Origin: Ecdyonurus torrentis
Lineage: Eukaryota > Arthropoda > Insecta > Ephemeroptera > Heptageniidae
Direction: 5' to 3'
Assembly (NCBI GenBank): GCA_949318235.1
Contig: OX439132.1
Location: 24,849,102-24,913,101 of the forward strand
DNA: 64,000 bases
Below are positions 13,131-25,083 of the stretch, piece by piece; the first letter of the stretch is position 1, and each line of letters opens with the position of its first letter. The notes beneath the pieces were generated by a model, which had not been told where the DNA came from, did not search any database, and was given only the letters and a program-made list of their open reading frames with translations. A program made the translations under genes and the position numbers.

Positions 13131-15795
13131 TAATATCACTCATGTAATCTATTAACTTGTAAGTGAATTTATTTTATAATGTTTGAATTCCTTTTATTAT
13201 AAATAATTAAATAAAACACATTTTGTTGTTATGCTAATATTTTATTTGTTATTTATAAATTTCTTTTCTACATTGAATTTAATGCAGTAAAATAATATGG
13301 GAACTTTCAGCTCTACTATATTAGTAAAGTTATAGTATATCTTATATATATATATATTTTTTAATACTAGTGTCACTTGTTTCATATATTATTGTATCTA
13401 CTGTACAAGTATGGCTCGTTTCCATAGCACAAAGCAGATTGAAAAAAAATAATGCATATATATTTTTCAAAAGAAATTGGAATTAAACTATACTGATATA
13501 TGAACAAAAAATAAGTATACGTAATTAATATTAGCTCCATTCTAGCAACTTTTATTTATACATCAACCTAATTTATACTTTACACTTTACCAACTACGTT
13601 ACATTATAGCACATCAGTTATTACTTATTACACTGCACAACATAAATAGTATAAATATCGATATAATTGTAAAATTGCAACATTTGTGTTGGAAACTTAT
13701 ATTTCCATGTATGTATATATATGGAAAAAAAAAGTTGTGGTATGTTTAACTTTCAGAACTGCAGTTAATAGTTTTATGCATGGACTTGTTCATGGCTGGC
13801 TCGGAGACAACGAGTAATACACTAGGATTTCTGCTAATGGTAATGCTCCAATATCCTGAGATGCAAAAGCGTGCGCAGAAAGATCTTGACCATGTCGTTG
13901 GTCGTCACAGATCTCCATCACTGGCAGACAGATCACAGTGAGTATCAATAACTTTTAAAACATTATTTTTTATGTAATATAATATGGTGTATTTATTTTT
14001 AATAATTATTATAATGGCCTCTTCACAAAAAACAATATTTACATCAATGTAAGTCCCTTACATGTCTTCCAACTTCCTATGTTAGTCCATAAAAACGACA
14101 ATGTGACAGTCTGGTCGACACATGTAACTAAAAAAAACTATGAGCTTACATTCAGGTGTTTAAAAATGGTAATAATGTTCCCATGGACTACAAAAAATAC
14201 CCGTGTTGGAAGACATATAAGTGAAATTATATTTATATTGTGTGCAATAAATTTAATTATATTTAAGAAATAACGGTTTAAAATGGAGATTTTTCATGGA
14301 ATCACAATTATATGTTCGGTAAGCATACTCTATTATTGGCCAGAATATTACAACAAATGATATATGATTGGATAATTTCTATATTTCATGCAATGCAAGT
14401 ATTACTATCAATATCAGCATTATTTGTGCTTTGAATAATATTGTTTTTCAGTAACTCAAAAATCCTAAAAAAAGTTTAAATAACAATACTTTGATTTGCT
14501 ATAGACTGGTGTACATAGATGCTATAATTAATGAAGTTCAGCGATTCATGAGCGTGGCACCAGTAGCGGTACCACATCGTGCTGTGGAGGACGCCGTCTT
14601 GATGGAGCACCGCATACCTAAAGACACCATCGTGTTGCTCAGTCTGTGGAGTGTACACATGGACAAGCAACACTGGGGAGATCCTCACGTCTTTAGACCA
14701 GAGAGGTTTATAGATGAAACTGGAACAAAATTAATCAAGGATGAATGGTTCATTCCCTTTGGTGTTGGTGAGTAAACATAAAATATAATTGTAGCAATGA
14801 GGAAGATTTATATTATATATACAAGAGGGGTAATTTTCTTTCGTATTCTAAGAGAGAACATTGTCTTGAATTGATTGATATGCCTAATCTTTTAGTTCAC
14901 TAAGTATTTATATTTTTTTTAAATCGAAAAATGACGTCACGGGCATTAACTTATGCATGTGCGGACAGGAAAAAGTTGACGTGAACTAAATGTCATTTCG
15001 CAACTTTAAAAAATTATTCAAAAATACTTAATGAACTCAAAAATTACAAATTCCTACTTCTATCCATTCAAGACTATATTTCTCTTTAGAATATGCATTT
15101 TAATTGATCCCTATATTTATTATTATTATTATTTAGTCTTCCTCATTAAGTAATAAAAACTTAAAAATTCTACTCTTTTACTTTATGTGCCAACAAACTT
15201 TCACATCAATCAAGTACGCAGTACATTTTATTACTATTTTAATTCTTATTAGTACAACCGGCAACCTTTAAAAAAAAAATACTACTACACTGACAAAAAT
15301 AAATACGTAATAATTATGCTAGCTCATTTTCAGCACACTTTGTTCAATACACCGTAATCTATGAGATACTGCATAAAAACTATAATTATGTCACATATCA
15401 TAAATACAAGCAATAAAAATAATTTATTAACATCTATTATGTTGTACATATAATTATTTATATTGTTCTATTTAAGCATCATCTATAATGACATAAATGC
15501 AGCATAAATTACGTAATTTATTATTTCCATGTATTAAACTTTATAAAATTATATTAAGAAAATATTTCTATAAATTATTGAAATGCGATTAATAATATTT
15601 CAATATAAAACAGGTAAACGTCGTTGCCTTGGAGAAGCCCTTGCCAAGACGGGTTTATTTCTTTTCTTCAGTACTTTACTTCAGAACTTTCATTTTGAAC
15701 TAGCACCAGGTCAAAACATACTAAACCTCAAGCCTTTGGATGGTGTTACCCTCTCTCCACGACCATTCACCGGTATCCTCTCCGTTAGAAAATAA
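10564..15795 (+). CDS. Cytochrome P450, clan 2 (CYP15/CYP305-like), gene A, complete
   Basis: Eight exons: 10564-10651, 11791-12042, 12122-12291, 12370-12627, 12752-12866, 13757-13937, 14505-14767, 15614-15795. All introns are GT-AG and the phases agree, giving 502 residues. Visible in order: an N-terminal membrane anchor ([17 protein letters not shown]), the proline-rich hinge [12 protein letters not shown] (27-38), helix C WQEQR (123-127), helix I AGSETT (308-313), helix K EVQR (365-368), PERF (420-423) and the haem loop [11 protein letters not shown] with ligand Cys447. The haem loop is split by the last intron. [15 protein letters not shown] and the overall pattern match arthropod clan-2 enzymes annotated as methyl farnesoate epoxidase-like. 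These are ER-bound haem monooxygenases using NADPH-P450 reductase. The substrate cannot be told from sequence. All landmark residues are intact, so it should be functional. Confidence 0.93.
12930..13046 (+). mobile_element. Possible 3' end of a retroelement ending in (TTTA)n
   Basis: In intron 5 of gene A, a less AT-rich piece (GTCCGGTTCAGTTGATAGGA onwards) runs into GAACAATAAAGACTATTATTTG and then a (TTTA)n tail. Many arthropod LINE and SINE insertions end this way. No coding part remains, so the class is open. Confidence 0.35.
13051..13131. repeat. (TTTA)n microsatellite in intron 5 of gene A
   Basis: About 20 TTTA units directly after the putative retroelement end. Confidence 0.95.
14050..14222. 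mobile_element. Short MITE-like element in intron 6 of gene A
   Basis: Terminal inverted repeats CTTACATGTCTTCCAAC and GTTGGAAGACATATAAG bound about 170 bp of non-coding DNA. Confidence 0.5.
14895..15036. mobile_element. Short MITE-like element in intron 7 of gene A
   Basis: Ends GTTCACTAAGTATTT and AAATACTTAATGAAC are inverted repeats around 142 bp of non-coding DNA. No clear target duplication. Confidence 0.5.
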
Positions 15796-15832
15796 TCTAT
15801 AATGTATGTAGCATTATTGTAATGAAGGTCAC

Positions 15833-15838
15833 AATAAA
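15833..15838 (+). terminator. Polyadenylation signal of gene A
   Basis: Canonical AATAAA 38 bp after the TAA stop. Confidence 0.6.
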
Positions 15839-15979
15839 ATATTTCCTAGTATGTTTAGTTTCTTTTAATGATTTTTATTATTATTATTATTAATTGTGTA
15901 ATAAAGGTATGAAGTAATAAAATAATCATATAAAAAGTATTTACTCGTATGATATAATTTTTATATAAATAATCTTATT

Positions 15980-16079
<100 letters not shown>

Positions 16080-16443
16080 AAACTGTATTATACTTTAATG
16101 TCTTACTGATGAAATGAGTTTGTATAAAAAAGTAACAATATACAGTCACAGTCAGAATCGTGCATAAAAACATTTTGTTCTTAGGATTGTTATTTATTGT
16201 TTCAGAGTTTTAATTTTTTTGCCAAACAATCAAATAGGTATTAAGTAGAACTTATACTATGGTATAACTAATATCATATAAAATAATTATATTACTATAA
16301 TCTATACTTAAACAGTTATTTCATAAAAACAAAGCCATTTTATAGCCATTATAATAATAATAATAAATAGAACATAAAGTCGTTTATATTATTGTATAAT
16401 AATTTATAATATTATAAATATATTATAAATATATATAGTGATC

Positions 16444-16445
<2 letters not shown>

Positions 16446-16524
<79 letters not shown>

Positions 16525-16542
16525 TATATATATAATATATAT

Positions 16543-16630
<88 letters not shown>
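16446..16630. repeat. (TA)n microsatellite ending in (CA)n
   Basis: About 170 bp of TA repeats with a few register shifts, then six CA units. Confidence 0.95.
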
Positions 16631-16854
16631 TATTATATATTTATTTATAATATAAAATAATAAAATATTTATAATATTTCTATTCTACAAGTTATGAGTG
16701 ACTTTGAAATCACAGCTTGCATGTCACGGTATGCAAGGTCAATAGGAAGAACAAAAAATAGTGCCGCGGTGATCTCTTGATTTGCAATGTCACGTTTATA
16801 AAGAAACTTGAACGTCGTTTGGTTTGTTGTGCACTTTGCAAGCAGACGTGCAGC

Positions 16855-17171
16855 ATGGAGCTCGATTTGATCATCGGAATCGTTGCTTTTTGTATTGTTG
16901 TCATCATGTTCTCGTTATCACCTAAACGAAGAAATTTAAGGTATGAATAAATTAACTAAAAGTATAAAAATTTTATCATGCAATTTTATATCTGTGTAAA
17001 TAACAAAGTTATTTCGTTTTAACCCATGTTAATTTTTTTTCTTGTTTTATTATGCTATGCACTTTTATTATAATCGCCCCAAGACCTTTAGTCTTATCAG
17101 ATGGTTCTTCGAAACAAACGGGCAATCGTGGCTTAGATACACAGCCTGACATGTGCTATGACAACGTATAG
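16855..17171 (+). CDS. Possible small single-pass membrane protein (57 aa), two exons
   Basis: Exon 1 (16855-16940) encodes MELDLIIGIVAFCIVVIMF and SLSPKRRNLR, an N-terminal hydrophobic helix followed by a basic stop-transfer cluster, then a GTATGA donor in phase 2. The first acceptor that keeps an open frame is CCCCAAG at 17083. Exon 2 (17084-17171) adds PLVLSDGSSKQTGNRGLDTQ and PDMCYDNV before TAG. The joined frame is 58 codons including the stop. The topology (short extracytosolic end, one membrane helix, polar tail) is that of a small integral membrane protein. I recognise no family. The acceptor lacks a strong pyrimidine tract, so exon 1 could instead belong to another transcript, for example a P450 anchor exon. 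Confidence 0.35.
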
Positions 17172-18238
17172 AGAAACCGTAGAAATGTCTATAGGTAGGC
17201 TTTTGGTGCAATCACATCAATTAGTATAATATATCTCCCGATATCGTGGAATGTGTGCGTAAACACGCATCCTGCAACGTGTTGCAATTTCTATATTTTC
17301 ATTTCTTTTTATTATTATTTAACGTAGTTATTTGCTGCGTGAATTTTAAATAGCTTTTTTAAAATTGAAAATGTTTTCAACTTTTATTACTATTATTATA
17401 TAATTTTTCTTTAATATTATGTGCTGACTGTTTAGCACATAAAATTAGAAATTTCAACTGAAATAAAAATTTCGAGTAGCCGTGATTTAAATATCAAGGT
17501 GTTCATGAATTTTGTATCTTCTTATATTTATTAACTTTTTCCCCCACGTTGCCATCTAGTGTGAATCATTATGAACTAAAACTCTAAAAAAAAAATAATT
17601 AGGCACTCAGTGTTGGAATTAATCATATTTCGACATATTTATTAAAATTAAAAAGTCTCCCCATTTGATACATTTTTTTCAGGTGTTGATCCGTATAGAA
17701 AAAGAAACAATCACGATTCCTGATTAAATAAAAATAATAATGTTTTTATAAACAATTAGTTATAATTTTCCATGTTTATTTTTACTATTCATATTTAAAC
17801 ATTTTCAAGGTAAAGATAATATGTTGTATAATTTTGCAGAGTAATGATGATGATGAGTACTTTCTTGTATGTATTCATCACATGAAATATTATAACGACA
17901 ATAAAATTGTTTGAATAATTATTTGTTTCTTATGAGAATAAAGATTAAAAACTAAATCAATGTTATCTTTTTTAGATCTGAATGACTGCAATGCACAATT
18001 GGAAATGTTCAAGGGGAAAATGTTTCCTGCTTCATCAGCTGACTGTAAAATATAGGAGTACGAAAATCAATAAATTTACTTGTCACCATGCCATGATAAC
18101 GCGTAAACAATTTCAAAAAACAGCTATGAAATTAACAATTTTGTTTAATTCAAATCTTCTCAATTTCTTTAAATTAATGTAATTTTTAACCAAAATTACT
18201 CACACACACATACATGACACACACATATATTATATATG
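17172..18238. other. Intergenic AT-rich DNA
   Basis: No exon, RNA gene or structured repeat recognised. Confidence 0.4.
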
Positions 18239-18343
<105 letters not shown>

Positions 18344-18370
18344 ATATATATTATAATATTATACTGTATA

Positions 18371-18681
18371 ACAAATTATGTTTTGATCATATAATATGCT
18401 GTAGTACAAATTATGTTATGGCCATATAATATGCTGCAGTACAAATTATGTTATGGCCATATACTAGCTGCAGTACAAATTATGTTATGGCCATATACTA
18501 GCTGCAGTACATATTATGTTTTGATCATATAATATGCTGTAGTACAAATTATGTTATGGCCATATAATATGCTGCAGTACAAATTATGTTATGGCCATAT
18601 ACTAGCTGCAGTACAAATTATGTTATGGCCATATACTAGCTGCAGTACATATTATGTTATGGCCATATAATATGCTGTAGT
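18371..18681. repeat. Minisatellite: nine 34/35-bp units with higher-order structure
   Basis: Units run from ACAAATTATGTT(A/T)TG(G/A) to GCTG(C/T)AGT. Lengths are 35, 35, 34, 34, 35, 35, 34, 34, 35. Units 1-4 and 5-8 carry the same order of variants (TTGATC, then ATGGCC; ATAATATGC, then ATACTAGC), so the array is two 138-bp higher-order repeats plus one unit. Confidence 0.92.
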
Positions 18682-19774
18682 ACAAATTCAATTCATTGAT
18701 GTATTAACTAGAGTAAAATTGCAGTGAGACTTTTATTTTTATAATAAATCTATAGATTTCCTGAAAATATTATTTGAGCTAATGTTGTTACTTATTAAGT
18801 TATCATAATATATTAATTATCATAAAGGTAATATCAATATTGTAAAATTATATTATTATTCTGATTAGAATTTACATGCATTTACTTTAAAAAAAACTTG
18901 TTATCTAAAGGTATATCTTAAAAATAGCAAATAATAATAATTTTAATCTACATTCTTTTGACATGGCGTTTAAATTAATAAAAAATTCAATGGAGCTTTT
19001 TATTTTCTATACATATATTTTCTCTTTTCTTACAGCAAATAGCAAAAGCTAAAAACATAAAAAACTTGTGATTTTATTAAACAATGAGGTAATATTATAA
19101 TAATAACAATTATTAATAATTAACGGTTTTTATTGGGTTAAATCAGGCATACAACCTCTCAATTTAACCAAACTGTTTACTAGTACAGTCAGCTATACAA
19201 TAAATAGTTAAATATTTTAGACACATAATGTTACATTATAAATTTGAATAGTATATTAGTCATAATTTTAAACTGCAATAATTATTTCCTTTATAAACAC
19301 ACAATTTTAATTAGAAACATTTCTTTTCACTTTTTTTAAATAGGTAATTGAAAATAAATATACCTTAGATAATAATTTGAGAAAGGAGAAAGAAAATTGA
19401 GAGTATATACCCTATATACACACTTAAAATACTAATTGAGAATTTTATGATACCGATTTTATCGTGGCTTCATTATTGGAATCAAATTTGTATCTCAAAT
19501 AAAGTTCTGTACTTTTGCTCCTGCAATATTTGAAAAATGGCATAGAGGGAGATAAAAGTTTATAACAAATTGATAGAATTTTTTTTATTGCGGAATTTTT
19601 TTTTTATTACCATAAAAGATGCACAAAACTTTTCATTTTTTACACAGATTTATCATAGTTTTTCACATATAATTTTTTAAACTTTTAATGCACATAATAA
19701 ATAGAAAAATTTTCAACAAAATAACTAAAACATTCAAACAACAAACATTGGAAAAACTACACGTATTCAGAATC
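18682..19774. other. 3' flank of gene C1
   Basis: AT-rich. Parts (near 19020-19080 and 19500-19580) match the 3' flank of paralogue C3 around 43.68-43.86 kb, including AATAAAGTTCTGTACTTTTG. The C1/C3 duplication therefore included flanking DNA. Confidence 0.5.
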
Positions 19775-20652
19775 TCACATGGCTTCTCTCCATGCTTGTC
19801 GAGGAATCTCATTTAGTTTGAACTTGATTAATTGTTCCTCGGCAATCACAATTACTTCTTCTTTTGGTGTATACCATTCAAAAACTTTTTAGGCTGTATG
19901 TTACATGCAAGTACAAACATACAGCTATTAAAGTATGAGAAATTAATTATAATCCCATACTTCCTCTCAACTCGTGTGCGAGTGACTTCGTAAATATTTA
20001 CCAGGGGGTGAGGATTATACTGGACCATTTTGCCTATCTCTCGAATCACTGTAAAAAATATAAATGAAATAAATAAGAAAAAAAAAACTTTATTTATAAA
20101 TATAAAATAACCACTACAAATTATTTATCCTTTACTGATATAATTTACTTTAAAATATTTCAAGGGGGTTTGTCTTTGCTGCACTTTAAAACTGTTTATT
20201 TATTTTTTTACCATTGTATTCAGTTGAATTCATAACGCGGCTGTGGTCATCAGTTTCTCCTAGTTTGACAGGCAATCGTTTGTAAGTCTTGTCAGTCGGC
20301 ACAAAAAGCGAAGCTTGCATGTCATATGTAACTTCAACCTCAGGCGACTCTCTCATATAAGGAAGGCTCAATAAGTGGAAATCTGAACATCCATGAAGCA
20401 TACTTGATGTTATAGTTCGTTGTCTAAATGAGGTTAGACTAGGACGAGCTTTTAGATCCCTATGTCTCCGCTCTGTGTTTTCAAAACAAAATTAGAACAA
20501 GTTAAAATAAGAAAAAAAAAAAACATGCATAAAAATTAACATTATAGCATAATATTTTAATGCTTACCGTTTCTCAAGTCAGGTTTACGATAGGGAGCAG
20601 GTCTACTATAATCTAAATTTTTCATATACTTCAGGAATCTGACTGCAGGCAT
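19775..20652 (-). pseudogene. Gene C1, founding member of an unrecognised family; frameshift in last exon
   Basis: Three minus-strand exons: 20652-20568, 20472-20212 and 20048-19775, all GT-AG and in phase 1. The product starts MPAVRFLKYMKNLDYSRPAP and ends with IPRQAWREAM then TGA. Compared with paralogue C3 the frame is continuous except in exon 3. There the frame through ACNIQPKKFLNG runs into a stop, while the conserved tail EEVIVIAEEQLIKFKLNE is in another frame. One base is missing or extra near 19868-19895, next to A and T runs. Either the gene is dying or the assembly has a homopolymer error. The basic N-terminus and small size (about 206 aa) would suit a mitochondrial or ribosome-associated protein, but I do not recognise the family and assign no function. 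Confidence 0.6.
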
Positions 20653-20800
20653 GTTTGAACTGAACAATAGAGCTGATAATAATGATTTTTAGGATTAACG
20701 TTCTTAACGTATAATTCGAATTTGCAATGCAACAATGCAAGTAAATAAAGCACGGTGCTAAAGTAGCCAAACTAAGGGCTACAATTAAGAGTTAAACTCG
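20653..20800 (-). promoter_or_regulatory. 5' flank of C1 conserved with C3
   Basis: AGGATTAACGTTCTTAACG, then TATAATTCGAATTTGCAATG, then CAACAATGCAAG recurs almost unchanged upstream of C3 (44.94-45.05 kb). The conserved flank suggests that DNA duplication carried the promoter region along, rather than retroposition. Confidence 0.5.
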
Positions 20801-21959
20801 TTTCAATTAAACCTGGTTCAATGACTTAACTAGAGTTTATTTAACACTTTTGGAAAGTTGCAATGAAGTTAAACTAGATTTTACTTTTTTGTCTGTTCAG
20901 CGAATATTTAAAAATTCTTAAATACTGGCAAAAGTATGCTTAATATCTCGAGCGTTTGAAACTAAATACAAACGAAACGTTATATGTCTTAACATGAAAA
21001 TAAAGAAAATGTAATAAGGAAGCGATAAATACATGATTTATGAGGAAATTTAATTTTTATGCGTAATATGAATACCTTAAAAATATCATATTCGTGCATT
21101 TTGGTTACTGTTGGTGCAGATTTTTTTACAAACTATCTCGGGAACTAATCAAGATAAATTAGAAAATCTGGTGTTCAATGATAAATTTCACAACTTGCAA
21201 CTTCTAACATTATTTTCTAACAATTTCTTTAAAATGAAACTTTTGCCATTTATTCTATCTTTTATTATATATCGAGATTGTTATGCGGGTGTCCACACTT
21301 TGTAAATTAGTGACAGTGCACGGGGCCTCTTTGTTTCCACGGTGGGAGGCCTAGGCGGAATACTGAGCACTATTTCCTGGCTCTCTTCAATAATTTTCAC
21401 CACTTCACTGGTTTAACGTTGTTAAATTTTTTTTTAATGGAATTAATTTTAGAAGGTTCATCACCATTTTTCTACACTACAATTTTTTTTCCTAAAATTG
21501 TGTTCTTATAAAAAATTATGAAGAAATTTGGAACAGTGACGTGGTGGTAATAAATAAATTATAAAAATTGCAATAGCACCAGTTTTTTTTCAGTAGACAT
21601 AATTTCGTATTTATATATATATATATATATATTATAGAAAAGATCCTTTGATGAGTTTCCTGAATTAAGGTTTATACTTAAAAACAACTTGGAACAACTT
21701 TAAAACAGTTACGTGGTGGAAACAAATTTAGGAAAAAGACGAAACACGTGTTACGAATTATTTTAATTTATTTTCTTCGATTAATTCCAATATTTTCCTG
21801 TTGAAAAGTTTTTCATGATTTATTAAGCATGAAGCATAATTTCAGGAAACTCTTCACATTTTTAATTTTTTAATATACAACATTGTACAAAATTTGAACA
21901 ATAACCACAATAATAACATCTTTTATCTTTAAGCCGATGCGAGAACTGATTCCCATGTG

Positions 21960-22045
<86 letters not shown>

Positions 22046-22142
22046 GATGTCCAATATTTTACTTGGTGATTCGCTGAGGGCAATCTAAGGTGCTATGCAT
22101 ATTTATTGTTGTATAAACTATAGAATAATTTGGAGTGAGAAT
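20801..22142. other. Intergenic DNA up to block 1
   Basis: AT-rich with (TA)n at about 21614-21632. A small less AT-rich piece at 21300-21420 matches nothing else here. GACGTGGTGG near 21540 and ACGTGGTGG near 21712 suggest a degenerate local repeat. No exon seen. Confidence 0.4.
21962..22040. repeat. (TA)n microsatellite
   Basis: About 40 uninterrupted TA units. Confidence 0.95.
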
Positions 22143-22312
22143 TTGATCCTTTTTTGGTAAAATTTAAGACTGTTTTATAATTTTTTAATGTATTCGCTTA
22201 TGGCAGTTTATGCCATACAATGCGATCATTAAAAAATATATATAAAAAAAGGAGAGAGAGAAATGTACTGGTTTTGCTTAATTATAACTGAAAAGTTTTT
22301 AGCCATTCTAAC

Positions 22313-22316
<4 letters not shown>

Positions 22317-22400
<84 letters not shown>
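22317..22400. repeat. (TA)n microsatellite left of a MITE
   Basis: About 42 TA units. The tract resumes at 22601 on the other side of the MITE. Confidence 0.95.
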
Positions 22401-22405
<5 letters not shown>

Positions 22406-22600
22406 CCTCCGCGTCAAAAGCGAGCATCTACACTTTCCAGATTTCCGACAAAACGATTATCTACACTTTCCGCCGCCGAGCATCTGCAATGTTAAGCTTA
22501 TGGCCGCTAGTCGGGTTACAGTGCTGCTCGGAAAGTGTAGATAGTCGTTTTGTCGGAAATCTGGAAAAAGTAGATGCTCGCTTTTGACGCGGAGGCATCG
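22401..22600. mobile_element. 200-bp MITE with 72-bp terminal inverted repeats, inserted in (TA)n
   Basis: Arms 22401-22472 and 22529-22600 pair nearly perfectly, beginning CGATGCCTCCGCGTCAAAAG and ending with its complement. TA repeats flank both sides, which suits TA-targeting elements. It is far richer in GC than its surroundings and non-coding. Block 2 lacks it. Confidence 0.85.
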
Positions 22601-22639
22601 ATATATATATATATATATATATATTTTATTCTTAAATTC

Positions 22640-23044
22640 ATTAAACATCCAACCAAGGCCGAGGCCTTATCGGCTGGTTCATACATAGGTTATTTCACTT
22701 ACATTATATCAATTGTTATAATTTATAACCTTCAAAAAAAAATTAAACATCATACAAATCATAAAAAAAAATTAATCATACAAAAATTTCCATAATTATA
22801 TTATAATAATCAAAACTGTTAGTGACATTACAATTTTTTTTCTTCTCTCTCCTTCATATTTTAATAATTATAATTTTTCCATGAAAAACTCATGTAATAA
22901 TTTTTTAACTTGTATTTTACTATTTAAATTTTTTAAATTTAATGGAATCTGATTCCATAATTTTGGCAACACATATCTTTTTGTTCTTTCTGTAAATCTA
23001 TTTAATATTTTTGGATATTATCCTTGGATTATATCCTTGGATAT
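22640..23044 (-). mobile_element. 5'-truncated non-LTR retrotransposon, 3' end
   Basis: On the minus strand, TERTKRYVLPKLWNQIPLNL, then KNLNSKIQVKKLL and FMEKL then TAA, is the typical C-terminal end of a Jockey/CR1-type reverse transcriptase polyprotein (the KLWN.LP motif). A 3' UTR of about 220 bp follows, including a GGCCGAGGCC hairpin near 22660. Upstream the frame is closed, so this is a dead fragment. Block 2 lacks it. Confidence 0.7.
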
Positions 23045-23318
23045 TAAGCCCCCATTGATAATATTTCATTGTTTTTTCATTATTAATAATAATAATAATA
23101 AAAAAGTGAAGATTTCAACTGACACAAAAATTTATTTTAATAAATGTTATTTCCATAATATGCAAATAGAATTCAACATTTTTTTTGCAAGAAATAAATT
23201 AAAGGTTATTTGAGCTAAAGTGGTTAACTATTATAATACTACTGCTACTGAATATATATTGCAAACTTTCCTTGCTGTTAAAGAATAATTATTAATTTAT
23301 TTAATAAAAAAAAAAAAA

Positions 23319-24022
23319 ACATCGGGACTTGCAAGGTTCTCGACGTTACAGTGTACTAGCGCGCAATCCCCACCAGAAGGGACACTTTACAAGCCATTTA
23401 GTTACTCAGTAATTTGCTCACCCCCACTGCTAATGGGACGTATGACTTCTACCGTTCACATTAAAGTTATTCTGAATCAAAACCGGGATAGGAATCGTCC
23501 TTGGATTCTAGAGCTTAAGAGGTAACTCTACTCTAGCCAAAGGAGTATAACCTGTCGTCAACCAGGCATTGGAACCATTCCTGAACCTCCACCTCTGTAC
23601 GGGAGGGGAGTCACGAGAGTTCACCGCCCTGTCACCCTGCAGAAAAGGGCCTTCCTTTCTCGTAGCGCTGCAACGTGGCCACGTGATTGTCCGTAAACCA
23701 AGCACGTGCTTATCATATACAGATATCGTGAGGAAGTTTTGCTCCATGGCTCTCATGAGTACGCTAACGCTCTATCTCTTCTTGGTATCCACAACTACCA
23801 CGGCGATTGGCTGCAAGACCGCTCCCCGTGTTGGGACAGTGCAAGCGTGAGATGGTCACTTCGTAAGGGTGCGCGCTGCACCTGCAAGAGCTATATCATT
23901 GTCAATACGGTTTAAAAGGGCGGTAAAACGCCACTTCAAACTTCTGCAAAGTATGCGTGCATTAAATAATAATGTTGTTAAGGTTTTATACTATTTTATC
24001 TTAGTCCAGAAGACACGAGAAA
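23319..24022 (+). repeat. GC-rich dispersed repeat A, copy 1
   Basis: Begins after an A run with ACATCGGGACTTGCAAGG. The core of roughly 600 bp recurs at 34344 (+), 27583-28169 (-), 41696-42282 (-), 49348 (+) and 52870 (+). After the core, copies 1 and 3 share one tail (TATATCATTGTCAATACGG) and copies 2, 4, 5 and 6 another (ATCACTATCAATAAGG, with small differences in copy 6). There are open frames on both strands but no recognised protein. Confidence 0.85.
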
Positions 24023-24115
24023 GTAAAAGAAAGATGATAGTTCGTTCTATAAACTACATACAACTCTTGAGCCAGTTTCGAAAATTTCCCATTGTTAAAA
24101 ACCTCTGATCACTAC

Positions 24116-24361
<246 letters not shown>

Positions 24362-24615
24362 GTCGTATTAGCTATAAAATTATAATAGATTAAAATATAT
24401 TTAGTTTAATTTAATGAATAATTGATTTAATTTATAATTATCATAAAATTATATTATTAGATAATATACGTCACAATCTCTTCACGACGTGTATTTTGAA
24501 TCTTACTCATACGATTTATTTCAGTAATAAATTTCCCTTTATTCGTTTTATGAGATAAATATTATTATATATATTTTTCAACGAGTAAAAGTATAACAAA
24601 AATGTTTGATTTAAG

Positions 24616-24696
24616 AAAAGAAAAGAAAAGAAAAGAAAAGAAAAGAAAAGAAAAGAAAAGAAAAGAAAAGAAAAGAAAAGAAAAGAAAAGAAAAGA
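24616..24696. repeat. (AAAAG)n microsatellite, about 16 units
   Basis: Perfect pentanucleotide array; the block 2 counterpart has about 36 units. Confidence 0.95.
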
Positions 24697-25083
24697 ATTA
24701 AGAAAAGAAAAAGAAAAAACCTGTGCAATGATATAATTGTGATAATAAATATGAAATAAAATATCATATGTCATATAATGCACATTATAATAGCTCTTTA
24801 TCAATCAAAGCTCGCGTGTGTGTCACTGTGTGATACATTTTGTCCATCATGTTTCACCAGATCTCTTCAGTTACTCTTGCGAAAGTAAAAGACGAGGAAT
24901 AATAATTAGCAAAGTTCCACATTTTCTAAGACGTTTTCCCACTCTTCGGTAGGTAAATCTTAATTTATAGAATTATTATTCTATTGGTAGAACAATTAAT
25001 ATTAATAAAAGAGTATATACAAGCATGTGGTTTTTGTTAAACCATGCTAAAGCAGACATTACAAATCAACTAATTTATCTTAC

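Noticed and set aside
16404..16631. Open frames of alternating Tyr/Ile or Arg/Glu/Leu/Ser over TA, GA and CT tracts (also 1993-2262, 10409-10612, 15961-16173, 21862-22083, 22229-22544, 36676-36864)
   Set aside because: They are translations of microsatellites and have no codon structure.
23508..23850. 82- and 93-codon frames in repeat A as host genes
   Set aside because: Both strands are open and the frames move with the repeat; copy 6 is broken. Kept as a repeat with an open question rather than as a gene.
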